Assembly (NCBI RefSeq): GCF_000296815.2
Contig: NZ_CAIT01000007.1
Span: forward strand, 186,001-250,000
From: Fibrisoma limi BUZ 3
GTDB lineage: Bacteria; Bacteroidota; Bacteroidia; Cytophagales; Spirosomataceae
DNA length: 64,000 nt
Direction: 5' to 3'
Below, piece after piece: positions 53,617 through 63,207 of the stretch. The notes below the pieces were generated by a model. That model saw nothing but the letters and a program-made list of their open reading frames with translations. It ran no database searches and was not told where the DNA came from. Both the position numbers and the translations under genes were made by a program. Within the stretch, counting starts at the first letter, position 1, and every line of letters starts with the position of its first letter.

Positions 53617-55068
53617 TTACTTGTCCCACCATACGCGGGTGTACTGATCATCTTTTCCCTGGCGGGAGATGACTGCGTCGTAGTTCGACTTGTTTAGGGT
53701 CACTTCCGTCACCGGATAGGCCAGTCGGCGTGGAATGTCGGTACCGCCATTCAGCGTTGAGGCTGCGGGCTTCAGTTGGGGGAAGCCCGTGCGACGCCAT
53801 TCGTTCCAGGCTTCCGTGCCCTGGAAGAACAGGTGAATCCAGCGCTGGGTCGCAATCCGCTCAATCGCATTAGCATCTGAATACGCTACGTCCGGCTGAG
53901 CAATGTAGGCCGTGTAGGCGGCTTCGGAGTAGCCGGTTGCCATCCATTGCTGCATCGACGCTTTGATGGCGGCTTCGTAGAGCGATTTGGCGTTACCGGT
54001 CGTCCAGCCCAGTTTAGCCGCTTCGGCCTGAGCCAGCAGCACCTGCCCGTAGGTCAGGACGTTCACCGGTGAGTTCTGCTGACGGATGGCCGTAGCGGCC
54101 AGTGAGAAATCCTGTGCCTTACCCGGCGATGGGAACGCCCCGTACGGAACCCCACGGTATTCGCCGTTGATGTTCTTGTCGGCCAGGAACGGCAGCCGCG
54201 GATCGTTTACCTTCTTGAGGTAATCGACAAAGGTGTTGCTCAGAGCAAAATCCTTCCGGTTCGTCGTGATGTAGTTGTTGTACAACGGGTTCTCGTTGTT
54301 AGCCTCCGACAGGTAATTATATTGTACGTTGTCGGCGTTCGACGTGAAGACCCCATCGGCCATGGCTGCAGCAAATTCAGCCTTACCTTTCGCCGGATCA
54401 GCCTTCGACAACCGCAGGGCCGCGATCAGGCGTAGCGAATTTGCGAACTTCTTCCACCGGGCGGCATTACCATTTAGCAGAATGTCGCCCTGGGCCGTTG
54501 CGCCACCATCAAACTGAGCCGCTGCTTCTTTCCACTCCTTAAACAGGTCGTTGTAGATGTCCTGTTGCTTGTCAAAAGCCGGGGTAAAATTCTCGTTGGC
54601 TTTCAACGCCTGCGAATATGGCACATCGCCCCAGCGGTCGGTGACGAACTGGAAGAAATAACCCTTCAGAATGCGGGCAATAGCAATCTGGTTCGCGTTT
54701 GAACCGGCTGCGGCTGCCGCCGTCTTTGTATCGGCGTTCGTATTCAGGTCGATGACCTGCTGAAGGCTGAGCAGCGGCCCCGTGTAGAGCCCATTGTAGC
54801 TGAAATTGATGGTCTTGTAGCGCGAGTCCTCAATGTAGGTAATGTCGCCAAACTGCTGTACGTACAGCGCGGGCGTCATGTTAAACGAACCCGGTCCTAC
54901 CTGTCCGTTGATAGCCCCTACGTTCCGGATCGCCCCGGTCAGCAGCGCGGGCGTGCTGGGCGTCGACGGGTTGTTGGGGTTCACATTCATATCACCAAAG
55001 TCGCTACAAGCCGTCATGGTTGACAGTACGGCCGCAAAAACAGTGGATTTGAACCAATATCTTTTCAT
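53617..55068 (-). CDS. SusD/RagB-like outer-membrane lipoprotein (SusD-like_2), pair 2
   Basis: A 483-residue protein with lipobox Cys21 (STMTACS) followed by DFGDMNVNPNNPSTPSTPA, the SusD-like_2 start. Family segments such as IARILKGYFFQFVTDRWGDV, PYSQALKANENFTPAFDKQQ and RWIHLFFQGTEAWNEWRRTG are present. It follows its SusC by 102 nt, longer than in pair 1, and ends before a terminator. Clearly homologous to the SusD-like gene at 48494 but diverged; probably a different ligand (inference). Confidence 0.92.
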   Translation of the reverse strand: MKRYWFKSTVFAAVLSTMTACSDFGDMNVNPNNPSTPSTPALLTGAIRNVGAINGQVGPGSFNMTPALYVQQFGDITYIEDSRYKTINFSYNGLYTGPLLSLQQVIDLNTNADTKTAAAAAGSNANQIAIARILKGYFFQFVTDRWGDVPYSQALKANENFTPAFDKQQDIYNDLFKEWKEAAAQFDGGATAQGDILLNGNAARWKKFANSLRLIAALRLSKADPAKGKAEFAAAMADGVFTSNADNVQYNYLSEANNENPLYNNYITTNRKDFALSNTFVDYLKKVNDPRLPFLADKNINGEYRGVPYGAFPSPGKAQDFSLAATAIRQQNSPVNVLTYGQVLLAQAEAAKLGWTTGNAKSLYEAAIKASMQQWMATGYSEAAYTAYIAQPDVAYSDANAIERIATQRWIHLFFQGTEAWNEWRRTGFPQLKPAASTLNGGTDIPRRLAYPVTEVTLNKSNYDAVISRQGKDDQYTRVWWDK

Positions 55069-55170
55069 AAAAGTATGCTTATCTTTTTATATAACCGGTA
55101 TTGAGTCAGTAAACGAGAACGAGGGTGCTAATCGTATCTTCTCCGACCCAATACCGGCTGTTTGTTGTGA

Positions 55171-58100
55171 TTAGAAACCAAGACGAACGTTAACACCGAA
55201 TGAGCGAACCGGGGGCAACTGACCACCTTCGTACCACAGCGTTTCCGATTCAGAGATATCGATACCGCCACCGATAGCGCTGTAGATCAACAGCGGGTTC
55301 CGGGCAATGAACGATACGTTGGCCGACTTGACACGGTTACCCAGCAGGCGCTTGGGCAGATTGTAGCCGAGCGATATTTCCCGCAGTTTGACGTAGGTTT
55401 TGTCGTAAATCCAGCGCTCGTTCAGGGCGAACAGCCAGTTTTCATACAGGTTCTGTGCATCTACCCGCGTCGTGTTCGGCTGCCCTTCTTCCGTAACTGC
55501 ATCAAGCAGAATACCACCACCATCAGCTACAGGATCACGCTTCGGATTACCCAGCTCGTTCAAACCGGCCGTTTCAGCCGCCAGACCCGAGTAGGCGTTG
55601 AACATCTTGGTCGTTGAGAAGAACTTACCACCAACCACAAAGTCAGTACTGATCCGCAGAACGAGGTCTTTGTACGATAACGTGTTGATCATCCCCCCTT
55701 TAAACTTCGGCAGTACTGAACCCAGTTCGACGTTGTCTTCCTTAATGTACAGACCGGCGTTCGGACCGCTGCCATACACTACCGGCTTACCCGTAGCGGG
55801 ATCTTTCCGGATTCCCTGGCCAACCAGCGTACCCCACTCTTTACCTTCGCGGGCATTCAGCGTCAGCGTACGCCACTGCGGACCATCCAGTTGGTAATTG
55901 GTCAGACCCGGCAGCAGTTCCACCACTTTCGAGCGGTTGCGGTCGGCGTTGATGTCAAACTCCCAGTTGAAGCCCGACGACGACCGGACCGGATTCGCGT
56001 AGATGTGCAGTTCCAGACCCGACGTTTCGATCAGACCGGCGTTCACGTAGGCGTTCGAGTACCCACTCGTCGGTGTTACCGGCAACGGGATGATCTGGTC
56101 GCGGTTCTTGTTCTGATACGCTGTGAACTCCAGGCCGATCCGGTTGTTCAGGAATCGCAGGTCAATACCTCCTTCGATGGATGCCGAGCGGCCTGGCAGC
56201 AGACTTGCGTTAGGCAGGGCAGTGGGCAGGAACTGCGTCGGGTTGTTCAGGTATGGGTTACCCACCGTGTAGGCCAGGGCCGTCTGATACGGGTCAACGT
56301 CGGTACCTACCTGCGCGTAACCAGCCCGGATTTTACCGTAGCTCAGCACCGTGTTCTTCGGAATCAGTTCCGTGAAGATCAAACCACCCGAAATCGACGG
56401 ATACAGGTACGAGTTGTTACCGGCGGGCAGCGTCGACGACCAGTCGTTCCGCACCGATCCTTCAACGAAAATGAAGTCGCGGAAACCCAGGCTCACGTTG
56501 GCGAACACGCTGTTTACCTGCCGCTCGTACAAATAGTTGCGGGCCGTGGGCCGATCGCGCGAAGCGGCAATGTTGTAGAAGCCCGGCACCGACAGACCAC
56601 CTACCGTTGCCTGGAACACACCTTCCGTACGGTTGTAGCGGATGTTGCCCCCGGCATTGGCGACGACCGACAGGTTATCGGCGAAATCCTGATTGTAGCT
56701 GACGAGCAATTCGTAGTTATTCTCGCGGGAGTTGGCGGCAATGTTTGAGTAGCCACCACGGCCTCCTTCGTTCAGCGTACCGGCAGCAATGCGGCCTTCC
56801 TGGAAGAAGTTGCTCTGGTCACGACGCACGGTACCGGATGCTTTCAGGTTCGGCAGGATCTGATACGTCAGGCCGAAATCCCCGAACAGCCGGTTGTTGC
56901 GGCTTTCGTTCGTGTTCTCATATACCTGCGTATAGGGGCTATCCCAGTATTTTGGGCGTGGATCGAGCGGACCGCCAATATTCCAGCTCCGGAACGTACC
57001 GTCCGGGTTTTTGTAATTACGCAGATCCTCAATGCTGATCTGACGCTGGAACCACTGGTTAAACGAGCCGATTGTCTGGTTATAGCCGTTCAGAATCGCG
57101 TTGCTCACCCCGAACAGGTTGTTGCTCGTACCCGTACCACCCGACGAGCCGTAGCGGTCGGCCGGCTGGTTAAACGTGTGCGTCGCCGTGTAATTGACGT
57201 TCAGATTAGCCGTCAGGTTCTTGCCGAACAGGATCGAGTTCTTGGCGCTGATGTAGTCACGATTCTGCCATGAGTTCGGGATAATACCGTTGTTGGCAAT
57301 GTGCGTGTACGAAATCCGGCTCTGAAACGCATCCGTACCCCGCGAGAACGCGATGTTCGTATTGTGGCTGAACGGCTTCTCGAAGAAATCGCGAACGTTG
57401 TTCGGCTGCGCCACAAACGGCGACAGTTGGCCGAATTGCGGACCGGGCAGCCACGAAGCTGCCGAGCGATACAACGTACCATCCAGGCGCGGCCCCCAGC
57501 TTTCGTCGGCCGAATAGTCGATCAGGTTTTGTCCGTTAAAAGCCTGCCACTCGGCGGGGTGAATAGCCGGGTTAAACTCAAACGTTTCAAACTCCTGCGA
57601 GTAGCCACCGCCGTATTCGTTCTGGTACTTCGGCAGCAGGGCCACCATATCGAGCGTCGTGCTGTGGTTGATGTCCAACCGGGTTTCGCCGGCCTTGGCC
57701 CGCTTGGTCGTGATCACAATAACGCCTGCCGAGGCCCGGTTACCGTAGAGCGCCGTAGCCGAAGGTCCTTTCAGTACCGTCAGGTTATCGACGTCGTCCA
57801 TGTTCACCTGGCTGATGTCGGTCGGCGTACCGTCTACGACATAAAGCGGATCGCTACCAGTCAGTGAGTTGACCCCCCGAATCCGGATCGATGGCGAACC
57901 AAACTTTGCCCCCGACTGCCCCAGTACCTGCACCCCGGCAATCTTACCGGCCAGGGCGTTAGCTACGTTCTGTTCGCGGGCGATGTTCAGCTTTTCCTGC
58001 TTGATGTCCTGAACGGCGTAGTTCAGGGCCTTCTTTTCGCGGGAAATACCTAGTGCCGTTACAACAACTTCCTGAAGCTGGGCGGCATCGTCGGTCAGAC

Positions 58101-58377
58101 GGACATCAACGGTCGTACGGCTACCAACGGCCACTTCCTGCGTGGCAAAACCAATAAAGCTAAAAACTAAAGTGGAGTTAGCAGGAACGTTGAGCCGGTA
58201 CGTACCGTCGCTGTTGGTGGTCGTACCACGCGACGTTCCTTTCACTGCGATGTTTACTCCGGGGAGTGGAGAACCATCCGAAACTGACGTGACTTTACCC
58301 GAAACAGAGAGGTCCTGGGCAAAGAGCGGAACACTTAGTAGACACAGTAAGAACTGTACGACTAAAAGTCTTTTCAT
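55171..58377 (-). CDS. SusC/RagA TonB-linked outer-membrane transporter, pair 2
   Basis: The start at ATG 58377 gives MKRLLVVQFLLCLLSVPLFA, a signal peptide; five residues upstream look non-native. The 1,068-residue protein has the regulatory-like beta domain (SGKVTSVSDGSPLPGVNIAV; GTTTNSDGTYRLN). The plug carries the SusC signature (NLTVLKGPSATALYGNRASA, VIVITTKRAKAG), and the barrel ends in SFGVNVRLGF. Similar in layout to the SusC at 50042, from which it has diverged strongly, so the tandem pairs are paralogous or independently acquired. No adjacent sensor or enzyme. Confidence 0.95.
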   Translation of the reverse strand: MKRLLVVQFLLCLLSVPLFAQDLSVSGKVTSVSDGSPLPGVNIAVKGTSRGTTTNSDGTYRLNVPANSTLVFSFIGFATQEVAVGSRTTVDVRLTDDAAQLQEVVVTALGISREKKALNYAVQDIKQEKLNIAREQNVANALAGKIAGVQVLGQSGAKFGSPSIRIRGVNSLTGSDPLYVVDGTPTDISQVNMDDVDNLTVLKGPSATALYGNRASAGVIVITTKRAKAGETRLDINHSTTLDMVALLPKYQNEYGGGYSQEFETFEFNPAIHPAEWQAFNGQNLIDYSADESWGPRLDGTLYRSAASWLPGPQFGQLSPFVAQPNNVRDFFEKPFSHNTNIAFSRGTDAFQSRISYTHIANNGIIPNSWQNRDYISAKNSILFGKNLTANLNVNYTATHTFNQPADRYGSSGGTGTSNNLFGVSNAILNGYNQTIGSFNQWFQRQISIEDLRNYKNPDGTFRSWNIGGPLDPRPKYWDSPYTQVYENTNESRNNRLFGDFGLTYQILPNLKASGTVRRDQSNFFQEGRIAAGTLNEGGRGGYSNIAANSRENNYELLVSYNQDFADNLSVVANAGGNIRYNRTEGVFQATVGGLSVPGFYNIAASRDRPTARNYLYERQVNSVFANVSLGFRDFIFVEGSVRNDWSSTLPAGNNSYLYPSISGGLIFTELIPKNTVLSYGKIRAGYAQVGTDVDPYQTALAYTVGNPYLNNPTQFLPTALPNASLLPGRSASIEGGIDLRFLNNRIGLEFTAYQNKNRDQIIPLPVTPTSGYSNAYVNAGLIETSGLELHIYANPVRSSSGFNWEFDINADRNRSKVVELLPGLTNYQLDGPQWRTLTLNAREGKEWGTLVGQGIRKDPATGKPVVYGSGPNAGLYIKEDNVELGSVLPKFKGGMINTLSYKDLVLRISTDFVVGGKFFSTTKMFNAYSGLAAETAGLNELGNPKRDPVADGGGILLDAVTEEGQPNTTRVDAQNLYENWLFALNERWIYDKTYVKLREISLGYNLPKRLLGNRVKSANVSFIARNPLLIYSAIGGGIDISESETLWYEGGQLPPVRSFGVNVRLGF

Positions 58378-58729
58378 ACAGATGAAGAGCATTAAGTTAG
58401 TGTTAGATTAAGAAAACTATATCAAAAATGTACAAAAATTCAGTTCGAACAAAATTTTATGGTCTATCAACTCTACCAAATATTTGACTTCGTAATGGTT
58501 TTTTTGTAAAATTTTATTCTGGCAATAAATATATCTCTTGATAATCAAACAGTTAACAAAAATTTTATTTAATTTTTTAAATTCAAAAAAATTAGAAAAC
58601 GATTAAAATGGCAGCTATTAGGCTTATTTACAGTAGCTTTTGACGATTTGTCTACTCTTTTAAAAGACAAAATATAGTTATATTTCTTAAGTATAAATAC
58701 GCACTATTAAAAAAATAAAGCCATAAAAA
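58378..58729. other. strongly AT-rich intergenic region upstream of SusC pair 2
   Basis: No gene. Several TAnnTTTG-like near matches occur on the minus strand (for example TACATTTTTG), but none with correct spacing, so a promoter is expected but not assigned. Confidence 0.45.
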
Positions 58730-58756
58730 AACGGGATACTGTATGAGTATCCCGTT
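58730..58756 (-). terminator. intrinsic terminator of the GH130 gene
   Basis: AACGGGATAC (58730-58739) pairs with GTATCCCGTT (58747-58756); on the minus strand the stem is followed by a T-run (complement of the A-run at 58724-58730). It lies 19 nt after the gene's stop. Confidence 0.85.
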
Positions 58757-58775
58757 CGCTTAAATTTTACCGTAT

Positions 58776-60272
58776 TCAGGCTACTTCCTGCGACGTAACA
58801 GACCCCACCGTTTGTGGTTTGCCCGCCGTTAATTCGTTAAGTAGTTCATCGATGTTTACGGTGGCGAAACTACTGGCGTAGTCCGACATAGCATACGGAA
58901 TGATGAGTTCCTTACCGCTGATCAGCCCTCCACAACTATACACGACGTTCGGTACGTAGCCCTCCCGTTCGTTCTCATCGGGGCTAAGAATTGGCTCCTT
59001 CGTTCGCCCAATCACCTTACTAGGGTCGTTCAAATCCAGTAGGAACGCCCCAATGGCATATTTCCGCATCGGCCCTACGCCGTGGCTCAGCACCAGCCAG
59101 CCGGCTTCCGTTTCGATGGGCGACCCGCAGTTACCCAACTGCACAAACTCCCAGTTGTAGGTGGGTTTCAGGATCAGTTCTTTGGTCTGCCAGAAATACA
59201 GGTCGTCGGAATACATCAGGTAGATGTTTTCGCCGTCCTGCCGCGAAATCATAGCGTACTTGCCGTTGATCTTGCGGGGAAAGAGCGCCATGCCCTTGTT
59301 CGACACTTCGGCCCCATTCAGCGTATTGATGTTGAAGTGGGTAAAATCTTTGGTTTCGAGCAGTTGCGGAAACGTAACGCGACCATTATACGCCGTATAG
59401 GTAGCGTAGTAGGTTACCTCACCGTTGTCGTCGGTGAACTGGACAAAGCGGGCATCTTCAATACCATTCGTTTCATTCGGCGACGTGGGGAAAATGCACT
59501 TTTCGTCCAGGCTCTGGTCTTCATCGAAATGTACTTCGTAGTTGGCCCGGGCCAGTCCCAGCAGCCCGCTGGCGATGGTTTCGTACTCGGCATTGTAGCG
59601 GAACTGCGACGTAATGCGCTTGACCTGCGTTTCCAGTTCGGGCAGGGTGAACTCCTCCCCCAGTCCGGCCAGCATCTTCTCGGAGATGCTATTGGACAGG
59701 TGGAGTTCATACAGCTTGCGTTCAAACTGCGCCCGGTTGAATTGGTGGTTGGGTACGATCTCCGGCGATGTTACGTAGCGCGATGGCTTACGCAGGATGA
59801 TTTTTCCCTCCTCATCGATATAGCCCATCCGGAACGAGATCGACGAAATGTGGCCCTCACCCGTAGCCCGCAGACTCAGCACAAACCGTTTATAGCCCGG
59901 GGGTACGTTGGTCTGGTCGGGGTGCCACACCATCGAGGGGTTGAAGAGCGCAGCCGATTCCAGTGAATACTCCATCGTGAAGTAGGCCCCCAGCAACAGT
60001 TTCCGTTCCAGACTCTGCGGCTCGTCGGTCAGCAAATGGGGTTTCAATTGGTCGAAACGCTTCAGGAAGAAGCGTTCCAGTTTATAATGGCGGCTACCGA
60101 ATTCACGAATCACCTCCCCCAATTTCTGCTCCACCTCAGGTTCGCTCAGGGCGTTGACGCGTGCGATGATTTTCAGGACTCGGGTATTGCTGCCCAGTTC
60201 GAACGGGCGGAACAACACGCGGGTTGGATCAGGCCGGAGCACAATTCCGGTCCGGGTCGCTTTTACACTCAT
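58776..60272 (-). CDS. GH130-type glycoside phosphorylase/hydrolase
   Basis: A 498-residue cytoplasmic protein without signal peptide. The C-terminal two-thirds is a five-bladed propeller of the GH130 family, with the catalytic-region motif GIEDARFVQF (Asp273), and blades such as YYATYTAYNGRVTFPQLLET, GKYAMISRQDGENIYLMYSD, and GNCGSPIETEAGWLVLSHG. The N-terminal ~170 residues are helical and specific to the longer subgroup. GH130 enzymes act on beta-mannosides, by phosphorolysis or in some clades hydrolysis, and I cannot tell which here. It follows a GT4 glycosyltransferase gene on the same strand after a large hairpin. Confidence 0.85.
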   Translation of the reverse strand: MSVKATRTGIVLRPDPTRVLFRPFELGSNTRVLKIIARVNALSEPEVEQKLGEVIREFGSRHYKLERFFLKRFDQLKPHLLTDEPQSLERKLLLGAYFTMEYSLESAALFNPSMVWHPDQTNVPPGYKRFVLSLRATGEGHISSISFRMGYIDEEGKIILRKPSRYVTSPEIVPNHQFNRAQFERKLYELHLSNSISEKMLAGLGEEFTLPELETQVKRITSQFRYNAEYETIASGLLGLARANYEVHFDEDQSLDEKCIFPTSPNETNGIEDARFVQFTDDNGEVTYYATYTAYNGRVTFPQLLETKDFTHFNINTLNGAEVSNKGMALFPRKINGKYAMISRQDGENIYLMYSDDLYFWQTKELILKPTYNWEFVQLGNCGSPIETEAGWLVLSHGVGPMRKYAIGAFLLDLNDPSKVIGRTKEPILSPDENEREGYVPNVVYSCGGLISGKELIIPYAMSDYASSFATVNIDELLNELTAGKPQTVGSVTSQEVA

Positions 60273-60307
60273 TAGTTTTCGTACAGTCTTACGTGATCGA
60301 CATTTAG

Positions 60308-60373
60308 AACGAAACAGACGCAGACAACAAGATGTTTACCGGCGGTAATCTTGTCGTCTGCGTCTGTTTCGTT
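60308..60373 (-). terminator. giant hairpin between glycosyltransferase and GH130 genes
   Basis: Positions 60308-60333 pair with 60348-60373 over 26 bp with one mismatch, loop of 14 nt. It may end or attenuate the glycosyltransferase transcript before the GH130 gene, or protect the message in between. No T-run follows on the minus strand, so classic termination is uncertain. Confidence 0.55.
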
Positions 60374-60445
60374 ATTACGTTCAACGTCTAAAGTTAAATG
60401 ATATTGGATAGCGATCTGCCCTTGAACGCTGAACTTTATCTAAAA

Positions 60446-62758
60446 CTATTCATTGATCAGTGACGAAATTGCCGCTTTGACCGACTTGGTTTCCGTACGC
60501 TGCTTTTGCATGCTGTACAGTTCGGTCAGCGCCAGCAGATAGGACAGCGTCGATTCGGCCCCCTGGTTCTGGTTAACCCGGTCGATGTGCAGTCCGTCGC
60601 GGCAACCACCTGTCTGCTGATCATAAAGGGGCAGGTTCAGATCATTCAGCCCCGTAAACCACTTGAATACATTGATGGCTCTGCGGTACCACTCTTCCTG
60701 ACCGGTCACTTCGTAGGCCGCCAGGCAGGCCGACATGGTACTTTGCGCTTCCAGGGGCTGCTGATCGAAGTAAGCCCGGGGCTGACCTTTCACATAGAAA
60801 CCATTGGAACCGATGGGCTGAAAATGGCCCCGCTCGGCGGTTTGCAGTTTAAGCAGCCATTGCAGGGCGTTCAAACCGATGTTGAGCAGCCGCTGGTCGT
60901 CAGACCGCAGTAGTGCGTGAGCCAGCACGGCGTTATCGTACGACAGTACGTTTTCGAACCACGGCCAGTCTTCAGTAGCGGTCTGGTCGTAAATGGAGGC
61001 CAGTTTCTCGAGTAACTGCTGCTGGATAGTCTTGGCCAGTCGGTCGTTGTTGAATTTTTTCTGGTATTCATGAATACCCAACAGAGCAAACGCCCAGGCA
61101 CGGGGCGAGGTCATTTCTACCACGCGGGGTAGTACGTTCTCGAGCAGCCCCATCGCCCAGGTTACGGTATTCCGTTCGGAAGAGCGGCCAATGCAGGTAC
61201 CCAGTGCCCAGACGGTCCGGCCCGTACTATCGTCGGACCCAACATCTTCGAGCCAGCGACGGTCGTAGCTCATGAAGTTACGGAACTGCCGATGATCCTG
61301 TGAATAGGCGTGGTTCAGGAAAGCTTCGTACGTATCGGCCACGCGGGCCAGGTTGCGGTCTACAAACCCGGCTTCCTGCAACATCTGGGTCAGAATCAAG
61401 GCCCGGGCATTATCGTCGGTACAATAGCCTTCGTCGTAGAACGGCAGGTGGTAGCGCGCATGCTGCACAATTCCGGTCGAGTCGGTCAAACGGAACAGAT
61501 GATCGAGCCGCAGGGCCGGGAGTTTAAATGCCCCCGTACCACCCATCGTGAAGGTTGTCTGCGAACTGATGGTGCTCATACGTTCGTTGCGCGCCTTGGC
61601 AAACGAATCGGCATACTGCTGGATCACGTGGCTCCAGATCATCTCGCGGCCCATCAGGTAACCTTTCTTCCGCATAGCGTGGCGCGTCGGTTCATCGCTC
61701 AGCAACTTGATGATTTCATCGGCAATCGCTTCCGAATCCCCAAAGGGTACCAGCACACCCCGACCATCGGCCAGGAGTTCTTCGGCATGCCAGTATGGCG
61801 TTGATACAACCGCTTTGCCGCAGCCAAAGGCGTAGGATAACGTACCGGACGTAATCTGGGCCGGATTCAGGTACGGCGTAATGTAGATATCAGCCGCACC
61901 GAGGTATTCAAGCAGGTCGTTCAGTTCAACAAACTGGTTATAAAACTGCACGTGCTGCCGCACCCCGCAGTCGGCCGCGAGTTGTTTCAGGCTTTCGCGG
62001 TACACCTCACCCTGCTCACGAATCAGGTTTGGGTGGGTAGCACCGAGGACCATATAGACCACATTCGGGAACTGCTCAACAATACGCGGCAAAGCCCGGA
62101 TTACGTTTTCAATGCCCTTGTTCGGCGACAGCAGCCCGAAGGTCAGCAGCGTTTGCTTGCCCTCCATACCGAACCGATCCTTATAAAAATGCGGGTCCAC
62201 AAACGGCATATCCGGAATGCCGTGCGGTACCAGATCAATCTTTTCGGCGGGAACATCGTAAATATTGATGAGGAAATTCCGTCCCTTCTCCGACATGCAG
62301 ATCACCCGCGACGACAGATCAGCTATACTTTTTAAGACGAGTAGTTGTTCTTCACTGGGATTATTGAGGATGGTATGAAACGTGGTTACGATAGGCATGG
62401 TCAGGTTTCGCAGCAGCGTCAGGATGTAGCTACCGGCTGGTCCGCCATAGATACCGTATTCGTGCTGCAGGCACACAACCTCAACATTTTTAGAGTTCAG
62501 AAACTCGGCAGCCTTTCGGTACGATTCCTGGTCATGCTGATACAATTCGTAGCGAACCTCACTGGGATAGTCGTAGCCCTCGACGGTATCGTTTACCGAA
62601 ACGACCATGGCCCGCGAATCTGGAATGAACTGATTATATGACTGGTATAAGTCAGCAGTGAATGTAGCAATGCCGCATTGGCGGGGCAGGTAGTCCCCGA
62701 TAAAGGCGACATTTTTGGGGTTATGCGCCCCCGTTATCAACTCTTTTGTACTCATCAT
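60446..62758 (-). CDS. GT4-family glycosyltransferase fused to a C-terminal alpha/alpha-barrel-like domain
   Basis: A 770-residue cytoplasmic protein. Residues ~15-395 form a GT-B fold: NVAFIGDYLPRQCGIATFTA at the N-terminus, CLQHEYGIYGGPAGS, IDLVPHGIPDMPF, FGLLSPNKGIENVIRALPRI, then ITSGTLSYAFGCGKAVVSTP followed by YWHAEELLADGRG, which carries the nucleotide-sugar-binding E of GT4. Residues ~415-770 are a helical, six-hairpin-like domain rich in W and Y (WPWFENVLSYDNAVLAHALL). The second half resembles glycan-processing alpha/alpha toroids, but its activity is unassigned. Downstream GH130 suggests a mannoside-type glycan (inference). Two Met codons at the start are equally possible. Confidence 0.85.
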   Translation of the reverse strand: MMSTKELITGAHNPKNVAFIGDYLPRQCGIATFTADLYQSYNQFIPDSRAMVVSVNDTVEGYDYPSEVRYELYQHDQESYRKAAEFLNSKNVEVVCLQHEYGIYGGPAGSYILTLLRNLTMPIVTTFHTILNNPSEEQLLVLKSIADLSSRVICMSEKGRNFLINIYDVPAEKIDLVPHGIPDMPFVDPHFYKDRFGMEGKQTLLTFGLLSPNKGIENVIRALPRIVEQFPNVVYMVLGATHPNLIREQGEVYRESLKQLAADCGVRQHVQFYNQFVELNDLLEYLGAADIYITPYLNPAQITSGTLSYAFGCGKAVVSTPYWHAEELLADGRGVLVPFGDSEAIADEIIKLLSDEPTRHAMRKKGYLMGREMIWSHVIQQYADSFAKARNERMSTISSQTTFTMGGTGAFKLPALRLDHLFRLTDSTGIVQHARYHLPFYDEGYCTDDNARALILTQMLQEAGFVDRNLARVADTYEAFLNHAYSQDHRQFRNFMSYDRRWLEDVGSDDSTGRTVWALGTCIGRSSERNTVTWAMGLLENVLPRVVEMTSPRAWAFALLGIHEYQKKFNNDRLAKTIQQQLLEKLASIYDQTATEDWPWFENVLSYDNAVLAHALLRSDDQRLLNIGLNALQWLLKLQTAERGHFQPIGSNGFYVKGQPRAYFDQQPLEAQSTMSACLAAYEVTGQEEWYRRAINVFKWFTGLNDLNLPLYDQQTGGCRDGLHIDRVNQNQGAESTLSYLLALTELYSMQKQRTETKSVKAAISSLINE

Positions 62759-63207
62759 AACCGTTAAGTATTGGTGCTATAAGGTAAAATTACGTATACA
62801 TCTATAACTACCTGACCGATATAAGCGACTTTACCGACGTTTTGTTTGCAAACTCAAAACAATTTTCTACATAACGGCCACCAATGTTAACGCACACAAA
62901 ATTTCATCCAATTTTTTGTTAATTTTACAATATAATCGTTTGGAAGAAACGTATATTCATTCATATGCAAAACATGTTTTTCACTGGTTTCCATCTTACT
63001 CCTGTGTACGCTTGTTTTTAAATGAAGATTGAATTCAACAAACTTGATTCGCTGGTTTCCTATGTAAGTAGACGTCCAAACAAATACGCCAGTTTCCCGG
63101 CCCCTCCCCAATTTTTGACTAACTTGCGGGCTCAAATGCGCTGAAGGCCGCCGTTCAAGCGTTAGGTATGTGTTGAATCATTCCAGCGGCCTGTATTCCA
63201 CTCGCTT
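62759..63207. other. divergent intergenic region
   Basis: No gene is supported. The left part is AT-rich and the right part GC-richer near the exporter start; promoters for both genes should lie here, but no clean -33/-7 pair was found. Confidence 0.4.

Noticed and set aside
55891-56748. 285-codon plus-strand ORF
   Set aside because: Antisense to the SusC of pair 2, made of Arg/Val-rich low-information sequence as expected for a shadow frame.
59082-59966. 294-codon plus-strand ORF
   Set aside because: Antisense to the GH130 gene and without any domain.
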